Below, piece by piece: positions 34,346-43,726 of a stretch of DNA of 64,000 bases. Numbering within the stretch: position 1 is the stretch's first letter; each line of letters starts with the position of its first letter. The DNA is taken from the NCBI RefSeq assembly GCF_022814865.1, contig NZ_JAKVRD010000008.1, forward strand, positions 1 through 64,000. Direction: 5' to 3'. The translations under genes and the position numbers were made by a program. Source of the stretch: Shimia aestuarii (GTDB lineage Bacteria > Pseudomonadota > Alphaproteobacteria > Rhodobacterales > Rhodobacteraceae). Below the pieces are notes generated by a model, which was not told where the DNA came from, did not search any database, and was given only the letters and a program-made list of their open reading frames with translations.

Positions 34346-35371
34346 TCAGATATCAATATCAAGCGTCACGGGGAAATGATCCGACGCCGCAAGCAGGGCT
34401 GCGCGCAAGTCTGGCACGGACCAGCAATCGACATCGTTGAACGGGTGCCAGATACGCCATTGCGGATCGTGACCGCGCAAGTCCTGCGAAATCATCACAT
34501 AGTCCAGCAACGCCTGAAGATAGCGTTTCTCGTTGGCAAGGTAGAAGCGCGAGGTGGTCGCCGCCGCGCCGATCCGGCTCCCAAGGGCTTCGCGGGCATG
34601 AGGGTCGTAAAGGCAAGGTTCAGCCCCATTGCCCATGATGATCTCGACCGAGGAACGCCCGAAGAGATGCTCGTATTCATCCAATCCCGGACCATCGTTG
34701 AGATCGCCCAGAACGATCAACGCATCCCCTGCCGCCAAATGCCCCTCGACCCGACGCCGAAGCCAGATCGCCTGCGCCAACTGCTTGCGCCGGTTGGCGA
34801 TCGACATGCGCATGACTTCGTCGCGCCCGCGCGCACCATGCGGCGCCTTGGACTTGAGATGCGCGCCGATGAGGCGCAGCTCCGTGCCTTTCGCAGTCTC
34901 GAGCGCGACCTCCAAAGGCGGCTTGGAGAACCGCACCATGTCCTCGGTCGCGTCGATATCAAGGTCGATCCGGAACACCCCGTCAAAGCGCGGCGCATCC
35001 TCGGCGCCCTTCTTGCCAGTCTCGGGCCCGAGCGGGTCATGCCGCGCCGTGACGGCCTCGGGATCGTAAAGAAGCGCGATCTCCTGCTGGGTGTCGTTGC
35101 GAAACCCAAGAAGCGCTTTCTTCGCTCGCAAGCCAAAGGCGGCGGCAAAAGTCTCGAGCGCTGCCACAGTCGAACGTTTGCCGTTCTCATCCGGTGCTTC
35201 GATGACCATGATCGCGTCGGCGTCAAGCGCCGTGAACACAATGCCAAGCGCCTCGATCTGCTGCGCCCGCGTGACGTCTTGGCGCCCTGACCACCCATCG
35301 TCCATCAATAGATGACCTTGCTCGTCAAAGAGGTTGGTGAACCATTCGACGTTGTAGGTCGCGATCCGCAT
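34346..35371 (-). CDS. endonuclease/exonuclease/phosphatase (EEP) family protein
   Basis: The 341-residue protein begins MRIATYNVEWFTNLF and carries EEP motifs: the N-terminal Asn/Glu (TYNVEW; MVIEAPDENG), LIGAHLKSKAP, LIVLGDLNDGPG with the catalytic Asp/Asn, and a C-terminal SDHFPVTLDI. It should be a metal-dependent phosphodiesterase acting on nucleic acid, phosphate esters or lipid head groups. No signal peptide is seen. It shares a base (TGATG) with the upstream TerB-DnaJ gene, so the two are coupled. Confidence 0.85.
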   Translation of the reverse strand: MRIATYNVEWFTNLFDEQGHLLMDDGWSGRQDVTRAQQIEALGIVFTALDADAIMVIEAPDENGKRSTVAALETFAAAFGLRAKKALLGFRNDTQQEIALLYDPEAVTARHDPLGPETGKKGAEDAPRFDGVFRIDLDIDATEDMVRFSKPPLEVALETAKGTELRLIGAHLKSKAPHGARGRDEVMRMSIANRRKQLAQAIWLRRRVEGHLAAGDALIVLGDLNDGPGLDEYEHLFGRSSVEIIMGNGAEPCLYDPHAREALGSRIGAAATTSRFYLANEKRYLQALLDYVMISQDLRGHDPQWRIWHPFNDVDCWSVPDLRAALLAASDHFPVTLDIDI

Positions 35372-36054
35372 CAGGCCTCGGCCTTTTCGTTGATCGCCTC
35401 CCAGGCGCGGTTGAGCGCGATGAGCCGGGTTTCGGCCATCTGCACCGCCTCTTCCGGCACGCCGCGCGCGATCATGCGGTCGGGATGGGTCTCGCGCACC
35501 TGCGCGCGCCAGGCCTTGCGAATCTCCGGGATCGGCGTCGTCGGTGTCACGCCAAGGATCGTGTAGGGGTCCGGCTCTGCATCCGGCACGAGCCGCGCCC
35601 GCATCGAGGCGAATTCCGCCTCGCTCATGCCGAATATCTCGGCCACCCGCCACAAGAACCGATCCTCGTTCTCGTGATATTCGCCATCCGCCATCGCGAT
35701 ATGGAAAAGCCCTTCCATGAGATCGCAGTAGCTCTCGTTCTCCTGCCCGAAGAGGCCCTTGATGCGCATGGCGTATTCTTCGAATCCCGCCACGTCCTGA
35801 CGGGCGAGGTTGAAGACACGCGCCGCGCCGGCCTCATCCTCGGGCGCGATGCGGAACACCTCGCGAAAGGCCGTCACCTCATCCCGCGTCACAAGGCCGT
35901 CCGCCTTGGCCATCTTCGCCCCAAGCGCCACCACCGCAATGGCAAAGGCGACCGAGCGTTCCGGCGGTGCTTTCAGTCGGTCAAAAACAGCCGTCAGCCC
36001 CTCGCCCTTGGTCAGGGCGGCCAGCGCGTCGGATATGCGGGTCCAGATCGACAT
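35371..36054 (-). CDS. TerB-like / DnaJ-domain protein (DjlA-like)
   Basis: The 227-residue protein has an N-terminal TerB-type helical domain (about 30-150: AFAIAVVALGAKMAKADGLV, later GLFHIAMADGEYHENEDRFL). A C-terminal J-domain (about 163-227) contains PYTILGVTPTTPIPEIRKAW and the HPD motif in RETHPDRMIARG. It resembles DjlA, a J-protein that stimulates DnaK, but lacks the N-terminal membrane anchor of E. coli DjlA. It is the first gene of a coupled pair with the EEP-family gene. Confidence 0.87.
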   Translation of the reverse strand: MSIWTRISDALAALTKGEGLTAVFDRLKAPPERSVAFAIAVVALGAKMAKADGLVTRDEVTAFREVFRIAPEDEAGAARVFNLARQDVAGFEEYAMRIKGLFGQENESYCDLMEGLFHIAMADGEYHENEDRFLWRVAEIFGMSEAEFASMRARLVPDAEPDPYTILGVTPTTPIPEIRKAWRAQVRETHPDRMIARGVPEEAVQMAETRLIALNRAWEAINEKAEA

Positions 36055-36120
36055 GGGCCAAGCCTATCGTGGCAAAGCAGGAAAGTCAGGCGCGAAATGC
36101 TGCACTGGCAAAATGGCGCA

Positions 36121-36600
36121 TCAGAGGATTTTCTGCATCAAGACAAGCGCCATCCAACGGTCGAACTTCTGCCCGACCTCCGGCATCCGCCCGACCTCTG
36201 CAAAGCCAAGGGCCGCGTGAAAGGCGACTGCGCCGGGGTTCTCGGCGCTGATCCCGGCGACAAGCACGTGGATGCCCGCATCGCGCGCCTCAGCCTCCAG
36301 CGCCCGCATGAGCGCCCGCCCAACCCCGCGCCCGCGCGCGCCCTCACCAAGGAGGATGGTATGTTCGCGCGCATGGGCATAGCCCGGCCCACCGCGAAAC
36401 GCGCCATAGCCCGCGAAACCAAGAACGACACCGTCCTCCTCTGCAACGAGCCATCGGCCCTCGGGCGCGGCAATCATCGCCTCAAGCCCGGCAGCGGTCT
36501 TTTCCTCCGTTGTGAAGGTGATGGCCGTATCGCGGATGATCGGGTTCCAGATCGCCGCCATTGCCGCCACATCGCCCGCCCGCGCGCTCCGAACCATCAT
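36121..36600 (-). CDS. GNAT-family N-acetyltransferase (PAT/Bar-like)
   Basis: The 159-residue protein begins MMVRSARAGDVAAMAAIWNPI and has the acetyl-CoA-binding motif ILLGEGARGRGVGRALMRAL and ISAENPGAVAFHAALGFAEVG. The pattern IWNPIIRDTAITFTTEE is typical of phosphinothricin/methionine-sulfoximine-type N-acetyltransferases. The true substrate is unknown. It overlaps the upstream VOC gene by 4 bases, so the two are cotranscribed. Confidence 0.82.
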   Translation of the reverse strand: MMVRSARAGDVAAMAAIWNPIIRDTAITFTTEEKTAAGLEAMIAAPEGRWLVAEEDGVVLGFAGYGAFRGGPGYAHAREHTILLGEGARGRGVGRALMRALEAEARDAGIHVLVAGISAENPGAVAFHAALGFAEVGRMPEVGQKFDRWMALVLMQKIL

Positions 36601-37202
36601 CTGAGCACCCGTTCGCCATGCGGGGTCTCAAACGTTGCGCGCATCTCTGCTGCGCCTTCCGTGAAGATCACCCGCGCATCCGCAAGCGGCACCACATCGC
36701 GCAGCCAACGCGCTTCGGGATGGGCGATCTCGAACCGCGCAAGGCGGATGCCCTTGCCCGGCAGGGTATCGCCCGGAAGCGTCTCGACCTGCCACTGGAT
36801 CAGCGCCGGAAACGCCCCGCCGCAAGGCAAGCGTCCGTCCGGCGGCACCGCCATGCGCCAGCGCAGGTCGCCGCGCGCAAGGTCCACGGGCCTGCCCGCC
36901 CCCTCCGGTAGGCTCTTGAGGCTGGCCTCAAGGTCGTCCACGCGACAGATCCAATTGCCGATCCGCGGCGCGCCGTGAAAATCGTCCAGCGCGAACCAAC
37001 GCCGATAGGAGAGCGGACTTGCCGAGGGATCAATGGCGATCGCCTCAAGATACAGCCCCGCCTCAAGACCGATCAGACGGTTGTGCGTTCCGAAATGCGC
37101 ATGCTTCCCACCCGGCCCCATTTCCACGCCAAGCGCCTCTTCCACATGTGCAACCGCCGCCTTGAGCGTCTCGCCAGCGACGGCCAAATGATCCAATAAC
37201 AT
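36597..37202 (-). CDS. VOC-superfamily protein (glyoxalase-like domain)
   Basis: The 201-residue protein begins LLDHLAVAGETLKAAVAHVE and contains GGKHAHFGTHNRLIGLEAGLYLEAIAIDP, the pattern of the glyoxalase-like domain family within the vicinal-oxygen-chelate fold. Two paired halves are visible. The function is unknown. It is the first gene of the pair with the GNAT gene and is divergent from nhaA across an 83-base spacer. Confidence 0.78.
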   Translation of the reverse strand: MLLDHLAVAGETLKAAVAHVEEALGVEMGPGGKHAHFGTHNRLIGLEAGLYLEAIAIDPSASPLSYRRWFALDDFHGAPRIGNWICRVDDLEASLKSLPEGAGRPVDLARGDLRWRMAVPPDGRLPCGGAFPALIQWQVETLPGDTLPGKGIRLARFEIAHPEARWLRDVVPLADARVIFTEGAAEMRATFETPHGERVLR

Positions 37203-37285
37203 GCGCGTTTCCCCACTTTTTGGTATTGTCCTGACGCCAAATCACCCCATCTGTCATAGAACGACAATTTGACTCAGGGATACAG

Positions 37286-38461
37286 ATGATCATCGCCGCT
37301 ATAGACCGCTTTTTCAAACATGAAGCTGCCGGGGGCATCATGCTGATGCTGGCTACGGTGGCCGCCATGCTGATCGCCAACTCCGGCTTTGCGCCTGCCT
37401 ACAACTTTATCCTCGAAACCATCGGCGAAGTGTCGATGAACGGCAAGGGGATCGAGAAGCCGATGATCCTTTGGATCAATGACGGGCTTATGGCGGTGTT
37501 CTTCTTCCTGATCGGCCTTGAACTCAAACGCGAACTTCTGGAAGGCAAGCTCAAGAACCCGCGCGATGTGCTCCTTCCCGGCGCCGCCGCCGTGGGCGGC
37601 ATGGCCTTTCCCGCCATCATCTTTGCCGCGCTCAACTGGAACAGCCCCGAGACCCTCTCAGGCTGGGCCATTCCGGCGGCAACGGACATCGCCTTTGCCC
37701 TTGGTATCCTTGCTCTCGTGGGGGCCCGCGCCCCGACCTCTCTCAAGGTCTTCCTGCTAACGCTGGCGATCCTCGACGATATCGGCGCGATCCTCATCAT
37801 CGCCCTGTTCTATACCGCCAACCTCAAAGTGCATTTCCTCGTCATGGCGCTGGCGCCGCTGGCGGCGCTCTTCGTGTTGAACCAGATGAAGATCCACCGC
37901 ATCGCGCCCTTCATCCTGCTTGGCACGGTGCTTTGGGTCTTGGTGCTGAAATCCGGTGTCCACGCGACGCTCGCCGGTGTGGTCACCGCCTTCTTCATCC
38001 CGCTCTATGACCGTTGGGGCAAATCCCCGCTGCACTCGATCGAGCACGGCCTGACGCCCTATGTCTATTTCTTCATCGTACCGGTCTTTGCCTTTGCCAA
38101 CGCCGGCGTGGTGCTTTCGGATCTGTCGCTCTCGGCCTTCACCGACCCGCTCACGCTCGGCATCATCCTCGGTCTCGTGATCGGCAAACAGGTCGGCGTC
38201 TTCGGCTTTACATGGCTCTTGGTGAAGATGGGCCTTGCGCGCCTGCCGCACGGGGCAACGTGGCGCCATATCTACGCCATCGCCTGCCTTGCCGGGATCG
38301 GCTTTACCATGTCGCTCTTTATCGGCGGGCTGAGTTATGCCGCCCCCGCCCTGATGAACGAGACCCGCCTCGGCGTCCTGACCGGCTCGCTGATCTCGGG
38401 GCTGCTGGGCTATTTCCTGCTCGTCACCGCACCGCAGGAAGAACCGGTGGCTGCCGAATAG
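37286..38461 (+). CDS. nhaA: Na+/H+ antiporter NhaA
   Basis: The 391-residue membrane protein has NhaA motifs: FFKHEAAGGIMLMLATVAAML, WINDGLMAVFFFLIGLELKRE, AIPAATDIAFALGILALVGA with the ion-binding Asp pair nearby (LAILDDIGAILIIALFYT), and a C-terminal GFTMSLFIGGLSY. It exports sodium in exchange for protons at alkaline pH or high salt, consistent with a marine or saline habitat. A hairpin terminator follows. Confidence 0.95.
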   Translation: MIIAAIDRFFKHEAAGGIMLMLATVAAMLIANSGFAPAYNFILETIGEVSMNGKGIEKPMILWINDGLMAVFFFLIGLELKRELLEGKLKNPRDVLLPGAAAVGGMAFPAIIFAALNWNSPETLSGWAIPAATDIAFALGILALVGARAPTSLKVFLLTLAILDDIGAILIIALFYTANLKVHFLVMALAPLAALFVLNQMKIHRIAPFILLGTVLWVLVLKSGVHATLAGVVTAFFIPLYDRWGKSPLHSIEHGLTPYVYFFIVPVFAFANAGVVLSDLSLSAFTDPLTLGIILGLVIGKQVGVFGFTWLLVKMGLARLPHGATWRHIYAIACLAGIGFTMSLFIGGLSYAAPALMNETRLGVLTGSLISGLLGYFLLVTAPQEEPVAAE

Positions 38462-38467
38462 GAAAAA

Positions 38468-38485
38468 CGGCCCCCACGGGGGCCG
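38468..38485 (+). terminator. hairpin terminator after nhaA
   Basis: CGGCCCCC and GGGGGCCG form a perfect 8-bp stem with a two-base apex, starting six bases after the nhaA stop. A T/C-rich tail (CCTCTTCTTCTCTGT) follows. The tail runs into a diverged copy of the AAATACTCC repeat. Confidence 0.7.
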
Positions 38486-38487
38486 CC

Positions 38488-38517
38488 TCTTCTTCTCTGT
38501 AAATATACTCGCGACGT
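38488..38517 (+). repeat. diverged copy of the AAATACTCC intergenic repeat (nhaA-mutase spacer)
   Basis: This copy reads TCTTCTTCTCTGTAAATATA followed by CTCGCGACG. Its left half matches the minus-strand flank of the pccB copy (CTTCTTCTCTGTAA). It lies between the convergent ends of nhaA and the mutase gene, about 30 bases from the mutase stop. Confidence 0.6.
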
Positions 38518-38546
38518 GGGGGGCAGCCAGCCCCCCGCCCTTTGCG

Positions 38547-40673
38547 TCAGGCGCGGGCTTCGCGGATCAGGCGCAGAATGTCCTGAGCCGCTTCCGGGAT
38601 ATTGGTGCCGGGGCCAAAGATCGCCTTCACCCCCGCCTTCATCAGGAAGTCGTAATCCTGCTGCGGGATCACGCCACCACAGATCACGAGGATATCCTCA
38701 GCCTCACGCTCCTTGAGCGCTTGGATAAGCTGCGGCGCGAGGGTCTTGTGGCCCGCCGCCTGCGAGGAAATGCCGATCACGTGCACGTCGTTGTCAACCG
38801 CGTCCTGCGCCGCCTCATCAGGCGTCTGGAACAGCGGGCCCACGTCCACGTCAAAGCCGATATCGGCAAAGGCCGTGGCGATGACCTTGGCGCCGCGGTC
38901 ATGGCCGTCCTGCCCCATTTTCACCACCAACATCCGCGGACGACGGCCTTCGGCCTCGGCAAAATCTTCAACCGATTTCTGGATCGCGGCAAAGCCCTCG
39001 TCGCCCTCATAGGCGGCGCCATAGACCCCGGCCAGCGTCTTGACCTCGGCGCGGTGACGGCCGAATTCCTTTTCCATAGCCATGCTGATTTCCCCAACAG
39101 AAGCCCGTGCACGCGCCGCCTCCACGGCCGCCTCGAGCAGGTTGCCCCCCTCTTTCGCCCGGCGGGTCAGCTCGTTCAGAGCCGCCTCGCAGGCATCGGT
39201 GTCGCGTGTCGCACGCATCTTCTCGAGGCGGGCGATCTGGCTTTCGCGCACGGCCACGTTGTCCACGTCGAGAATGTCGATCGGGTCTTCCTTGTCCTTG
39301 CGGTACTTGTTGACCCCGACGATCACCTCGTCGCCCTTGTCGATCATCGCCTGACGGGTCGCGGCGGATTCCTCGATCCGCAGCTTCGGCATGCCAGAGG
39401 CCACGGCCTTGGTCATACCGCCCATCTCCTCGACCTCTTGCATCAACTCCCACGCCTTCTCGATCAGCTCGTTGGTGAGGCTCTCGACATAGTAAGATCC
39501 CGCCAGCGGATCGACGACATTGGTCACGCCGGTCTCTTCCTGAAGGACAAGCTGGGTGTTGCGCGCGATGCGGGCCGAGAAGTCGGTCGGCAGCGCGATG
39601 GCTTCGTCAAGCGCGTTGGTATGCAGCGACTGGGTGCCACCAAGGACCGCCGAAAGCGCCTCATAGGCGGTGCGGATCACGTTGTTATAGGGGTCTTGCT
39701 CCTGCAGGCTCACGCCCGAGGTCTGACAGTGGGTGCGCAGCATCTTGGAGCGTTCGCTCTTGGCGCCGAACTCAGTCATCACGCGATGCCAGAGCGTGCG
39801 CGCCGCGCGCAGCTTGGCCGCTTCCATGAAGAAGTTCATACCGATGGCAAAGAAGAACGACAGACGGCCTGCGAACTTGTCGACATCCATGCCCGCATCC
39901 ATCGCCGCGCGCACGTATTCGCGCCCATCGGCCAGCGTATAGGCCAGCTCCTGCACGAGGTTCGCGCCCGCTTCCTGCATGTGATAGCCGGAGATCGAGA
40001 TCGAGTTGAATTTCGGCATCTCGTTCGAGGTATACTCGATGATGTCCGAGATGATCTTCATCGACGGTTCCGGCGGGTAGATATAGGTGTTGCGGACCAT
40101 GAACTCCTTCAGGATGTCGTTCTGAATGGTCCCTGCCAGAAGCGATTTGTCATGGCCCTGCTCTTCGCCGGTGACGATAAAGTTGGCGAGGATCGGGATC
40201 ACCGCGCCGTTCATCGTCATCGAGACCGAAACCTTGTCGAGCGGGATACCGTCAAACAGGACTTTCATATCCTCGACCGAGTCGATGGCCACACCGGCCT
40301 TGCCCACGTCGCCGACAACGCGCGGATGGTCCGAGTCATAGCCCCGGTGCGTTGCAAGGTCGAAGGCGACCGAGACGCCCTGCTGTCCTGCCGCGAGATT
40401 GCGGCGGTAGAACGCGTTGGATTCCTCCGCGGTGGAGAAGCCCGCGTATTGGCGGATGGTCCAGGGACGACCCGCATACATCGTCGCCTTGGGGCCACGG
40501 GTGAAGGGACCGAACCCCGGCAGGCTGCCCATATGCGGCAGATCCTTGGTATCCTCTTCGGTGTAAAGCGGCTTGACCGTGATACCTTCGAGCGTGTTCC
40601 AGTTCAGGTCTTCAAGCGGGCGCCCGCGAAGCTCCTTCTCCGCCAGTGCCGACCACTCGTCTTTCTTGGTCAT
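38547..40673 (-). CDS. scpA: methylmalonyl-CoA mutase (single-chain, B12-dependent)
   Basis: The 708-residue enzyme has the (beta/alpha)8 substrate domain with [42 protein letters not shown] and [13 protein letters not shown]. The C-terminal B12-binding domain has [15 protein letters not shown]591 is the lower cobalt ligand. It converts methylmalonyl-CoA to succinyl-CoA, the last step of propionyl-CoA assimilation after PccAB. A GAGGA site precedes the ATG. It is minus-strand like pccA and pccB, but the plus-strand DUF4174 gene lies between, so it has its own promoter. Confidence 0.95.
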   Translation of the reverse strand: MTKKDEWSALAEKELRGRPLEDLNWNTLEGITVKPLYTEEDTKDLPHMGSLPGFGPFTRGPKATMYAGRPWTIRQYAGFSTAEESNAFYRRNLAAGQQGVSVAFDLATHRGYDSDHPRVVGDVGKAGVAIDSVEDMKVLFDGIPLDKVSVSMTMNGAVIPILANFIVTGEEQGHDKSLLAGTIQNDILKEFMVRNTYIYPPEPSMKIISDIIEYTSNEMPKFNSISISGYHMQEAGANLVQELAYTLADGREYVRAAMDAGMDVDKFAGRLSFFFAIGMNFFMEAAKLRAARTLWHRVMTEFGAKSERSKMLRTHCQTSGVSLQEQDPYNNVIRTAYEALSAVLGGTQSLHTNALDEAIALPTDFSARIARNTQLVLQEETGVTNVVDPLAGSYYVESLTNELIEKAWELMQEVEEMGGMTKAVASGMPKLRIEESAATRQAMIDKGDEVIVGVNKYRKDKEDPIDILDVDNVAVRESQIARLEKMRATRDTDACEAALNELTRRAKEGGNLLEAAVEAARARASVGEISMAMEKEFGRHRAEVKTLAGVYGAAYEGDEGFAAIQKSVEDFAEAEGRRPRMLVVKMGQDGHDRGAKVIATAFADIGFDVDVGPLFQTPDEAAQDAVDNDVHVIGISSQAAGHKTLAPQLIQALKEREAEDILVICGGVIPQQDYDFLMKAGVKAIFGPGTNIPEAAQDILRLIREARA

Positions 40674-40778
40674 GTTCCAGTCCTCTTTGCTTGTCAGACC
40701 GCAATCTGCGTTCCGACCATGTTAGCTCTATGAATTGCCTTGCTGCGACCTATATTGAACCCGACAGGAGGGTTCCAG

Positions 40779-41231
40779 ATGCGCCGCTTGGCACTTGTTT
40801 TGATTGCGTTTCTCACCGGCCCCGCCCTTGCGGCGGAAGAGGCGGGCGAGCCCGAGGCTGATCCGCTCTTCGTGGACGGCACAGAGATCGAGATTGATGC
40901 GTTCCATTGGTTGAAACGCACCGTCGTCGTCTTTGCCGACAGCCCCAACGACCCCCGGTACATCCAGCAGATCGATCTTCTTGAAGAGCGACCCGAAGCG
41001 CTGCGCGAACGCGATGTGATCGTCTTGACCGATACCGACCCCAAGTCCGAGTCCGCCCTGCGCGAACGGCTGCGCCCGCGTGGATTCATGATGGTGCTGA
41101 TCGGCAAGGACGGCACGATCTACCTGCGCAAACCCTTTCCTTGGGACGTGCGCGAGATCTCTCGTTCCATCGACAAGATGCCGTTGCGCCAGCAGGAAAT
41201 CAAAGACCGCCGCGCCGATCCGATCCGCTAG
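40779..41231 (+). CDS. DUF4174 domain-containing exported protein
   Basis: The 150-residue protein has a signal peptide (MRRLALVLIAFLTGPALA) and a thioredoxin-fold-like core: FHWLKRTVVVFADSPNDPRY, ALRERDVIVLTDTDP, GFMMVLIGKDGTIYLRKPFPW. This is the DUF4174 pattern; no catalytic cysteines are present. AGGAGG precedes the ATG at 40779, which decides the start. It is divergent from the mutase and convergent with pccA. The function is unknown. Confidence 0.85.
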   Translation: MRRLALVLIAFLTGPALAAEEAGEPEADPLFVDGTEIEIDAFHWLKRTVVVFADSPNDPRYIQQIDLLEERPEALRERDVIVLTDTDPKSESALRERLRPRGFMMVLIGKDGTIYLRKPFPWDVREISRSIDKMPLRQQEIKDRRADPIR

Positions 41232-41336
41232 GTGCGAAAGGCGCCCCACCGTGATCTGGGCGCAGCCCGGCCACGTCGCGCGGGGCATGGCCCCGAGCGA
41301 AAGCAGTCCGTGGTATGGCTGCGCCATCGTCATGGT

Positions 41337-43382
41337 TTATTCGAACTCCATGATCACGTCGTCCACCGCGAGACTATCGCCAGCGCCCGCGTTGATCTTG
41401 GTGACAACGGCCTTCTTCTCGGCGCGCAGGATGTTCTCCATCTTCATCGCCTCGATGGTGCAAAGGGCCTGGCCTTCCTGCACTTCATCACCCACCTCAA
41501 CGTCGAGTTTCACGACGAGGCCCGGCATCGGGCAGAGCAGCATCTTGGACGTATCCGGCGGCAGTTTCTCCGGCATCAGCTCGGCCAGCTCGGCCTGACG
41601 CGGGGTGCGCACATGCACCTTGAGGTCCGCGCCCCGAGTACGCAGGCGGAAGCCGCCCGAAACCTTACCAACCTTGAGCACCAGCGGCGTGCCATCGAGA
41701 TCAATCTCGGCAAGTTGGTCGCCCGGCGTCCAATCCGACGCAACACGCATCACCGCGCCATCATCAAACGTCACGGTCGAGCCGTCATGATCCGCCGCGA
41801 TGGTGACCGGGAAGGAATGATCCTGCAGCGTCACGACCCAATCGGTGCCGACGCGGCGCTCGTGGTTGTCCATGCGGCCCGACACGCGGGTGCGACGGAT
41901 CTCCGCCACACGGTGCATTGCCGCCGCCGCCGCTGCCACGCGACGCAGGTCCTTCTCGCCAAGCGCGACGCCCTGGAAACCGTCCGGGTACTGCTCTTCG
42001 ATAAAGGCGGTGGTCATGTCGCCGGAAATGAAAATCGGGTGATCCATCACCGCGCTCAGGAACGGCAGGTTGTGACCGATGCCTTCGACCTCGAAACTGT
42101 CGAGCGCGATACGCATCGCCTCGATCGCCTCTTCACGAGTCGGAGCCCATGTGCAGAGCTTGGCGATCATCGGGTCGTAATACATCGAGATCTCGCCGCC
42201 CTCGTAGACGCCGGTATCGTTGCGCACGGCCACGTCGCCCTTCGGCGCGTCGCCCTGCCACTTGTCATTGACGAGCATCGGGCCAGCCGCGATTTCCGCC
42301 GGCGGACGATAGCGCGTCAGGCGACCAATCGAGGGCAGGAAGTTGCGATACGGGTCTTCGGCATAAAGACGGTTTTCAATCGCCCAACCAGTCAGCTTTA
42401 CATCGTCTTGCGTGATGGTGAGCGGCTCGCCCGCGGCGACGCGGATCATCTGCTCCACAAGGTCGACCCCGGTGATGAGTTCGGTCACAGGGTGTTCCAC
42501 CTGAAGGCGGGTGTTCATCTCGAGGAAGTAGAAGTTCTTGTTGCCATCAACAATGAACTCCACGGTGCCCGCGCTGGCATAGCCCACGGCCTTGGCAAGC
42601 GCCACGGCCTGTTCGCCCATGGCCTTGCGGGTTGCCTCGTCAAGGAACGGCGACGGCGCCTCTTCGACGACTTTCTGGTTGCGGCGCTGGATCGAGCATT
42701 CGCGCTCGCCAAGATAGACGCCGTTGCCATGCGCGTCGCAGAGCACCTGAATTTCGATGTGGCGCGGTTGCGTCACGAACTTCTCGATAAAGATCCGATC
42801 ATCCCCAAAGGAATTCGCGGCCTCGTTCTTGGACGACTGAAAGCCCTCGCGTGCCTCGTCATCGTTCCATGCGATGCGCATGCCCTTGCCGCCGCCGCCA
42901 GCCGAGGCCTTGATCATCACCGGATAGCCGATCTCGTTAGAGATCTTCACCGCTTCCTCGGCATCCTCAATCAGGCCCATATAGCCCGGCACGGTCGACA
43001 CGTCGGCGTCCTGTGCGATCTTCTTCGAGGTGATCTTGTCGCCCATTGCCTCAATCGCGCCTTTCGGCGGGCCGACAAAGGCCACGCCAGCAGCCTCGAG
43101 CGCCTCAGCGAATTTCGAGTTCTCCGACAGGAAGCCATAGCCCGGATGCACCGCCTGCGCGCCGGTTTCCTTGATCGCTGCCATGACATTGTCGATCACG
43201 ATGTAGGACTGGTTCGCCGGGGGCGGGCCGATATGCACCGCCTCGTCCGCCATCTGCACATGCAACGCCTGCTTGTCGGCATCGGAGTAGATCGCGACGG
43301 TCTTGATGCCCATCTTGCGGGCGGTCTTGATCACTCGGCAGGCGATTTCGCCCCGGTTGGCAATCAGGATCTTGTCGAACAT
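41337..43382 (-). CDS. pccA: propionyl-CoA carboxylase alpha subunit (biotin carboxylase + carrier)
   Basis: The 681-residue protein begins MFDKILIANRGEIACRVIKT. It has an ATP-grasp biotin carboxylase domain (KASAGGGGKGMR; FLEMNTRLQVEHPVTE), a BT linker region and a C-terminal biotinyl domain with the canonical EAMKMEN; the biotin lysine is K647. With PccB it carboxylates propionyl-CoA to methylmalonyl-CoA. Several small genes lie between pccB and pccA on the same strand, and a terminator hairpin precedes pccA, so it may depend on its own promoter or on read-through. Confidence 0.96.
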   Translation of the reverse strand: MFDKILIANRGEIACRVIKTARKMGIKTVAIYSDADKQALHVQMADEAVHIGPPPANQSYIVIDNVMAAIKETGAQAVHPGYGFLSENSKFAEALEAAGVAFVGPPKGAIEAMGDKITSKKIAQDADVSTVPGYMGLIEDAEEAVKISNEIGYPVMIKASAGGGGKGMRIAWNDDEAREGFQSSKNEAANSFGDDRIFIEKFVTQPRHIEIQVLCDAHGNGVYLGERECSIQRRNQKVVEEAPSPFLDEATRKAMGEQAVALAKAVGYASAGTVEFIVDGNKNFYFLEMNTRLQVEHPVTELITGVDLVEQMIRVAAGEPLTITQDDVKLTGWAIENRLYAEDPYRNFLPSIGRLTRYRPPAEIAAGPMLVNDKWQGDAPKGDVAVRNDTGVYEGGEISMYYDPMIAKLCTWAPTREEAIEAMRIALDSFEVEGIGHNLPFLSAVMDHPIFISGDMTTAFIEEQYPDGFQGVALGEKDLRRVAAAAAAMHRVAEIRRTRVSGRMDNHERRVGTDWVVTLQDHSFPVTIAADHDGSTVTFDDGAVMRVASDWTPGDQLAEIDLDGTPLVLKVGKVSGGFRLRTRGADLKVHVRTPRQAELAELMPEKLPPDTSKMLLCPMPGLVVKLDVEVGDEVQEGQALCTIEAMKMENILRAEKKAVVTKINAGAGDSLAVDDVIMEFE

Positions 43383-43436
43383 GTCATGTCCCTTCTGGTT
43401 CTTGGCCTGCCGGGATCGCGGCAGGCATCTGGCAAC

Positions 43437-43473
43437 AAAAAAGCCACCGGCGGCCCAAAGGCGCCGATGGCTT
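43437..43473 (-). terminator. intrinsic terminator after the glycine-zipper gene
   Basis: AAGCCACCGGCG (43441-43452) pairs with CGCCGATGGCTT (43462-43473) with one mismatch, forming a 12-bp stem. On the minus strand it is followed by TTTTTT. It lies 43 bases after the small lipoprotein stop and 54 bases before pccA. Confidence 0.82.
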
Positions 43474-43516
43474 GGTCTCGGTGGTCAGCGCGCCGAAACG
43501 CGCCGAGGAATTCAGA

Positions 43517-43726
43517 TTAGTCGCACTTGCTCGGGTTTTCGCGGCAATAAAGCACGTTTGCCCCAGCCCCGATGACAGCGCCGGTGACAAGGTTCCCGTC
43601 AAGAATGGCCGAAGCGGCCGCGCCGGTGCCTGCACCATAGAGGGCCTGTTCGCCCATCGTGTCCCCGCATGCCGCGAGCGAGAGCGCCGCGAAGCCTGCA
43701 AGGACCGCAATCGAAGTTCTACGCAT
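43517..43726 (-). CDS. small glycine-zipper lipoprotein
   Basis: The 69-residue protein has a lipoprotein signal (MRRTSIAVLAGFAALSLAAC, C20 in the lipobox) and an Ala/Gly-rich hydrophobic hairpin, ALYGAGTGAAASAILDGNLV followed by GAVIGAGANVLYC, with GxxxG spacing like glycine-zipper outer-membrane proteins. It ends CRENPSKCD. GAGGA precedes the ATG. A 20-base inverted repeat lies 15 bases upstream of the start and a terminator follows the gene. Function unknown; envelope location inferred. Confidence 0.82.
   Translation of the reverse strand: MRRTSIAVLAGFAALSLAACGDTMGEQALYGAGTGAAASAILDGNLVTGAVIGAGANVLYCRENPSKCD

Noticed and set aside
38721-40733. A 670-codon open frame on the plus strand
   Set aside because: Antisense of the methylmalonyl-CoA mutase gene, which is unmistakable on the other strand.
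41232-43520. A 762-codon open frame on the plus strand
   Set aside because: It is the antisense of pccA. The protein is His/Arg/Asp-rich with no recognisable domain, the pattern expected from high-GC antisense frames.
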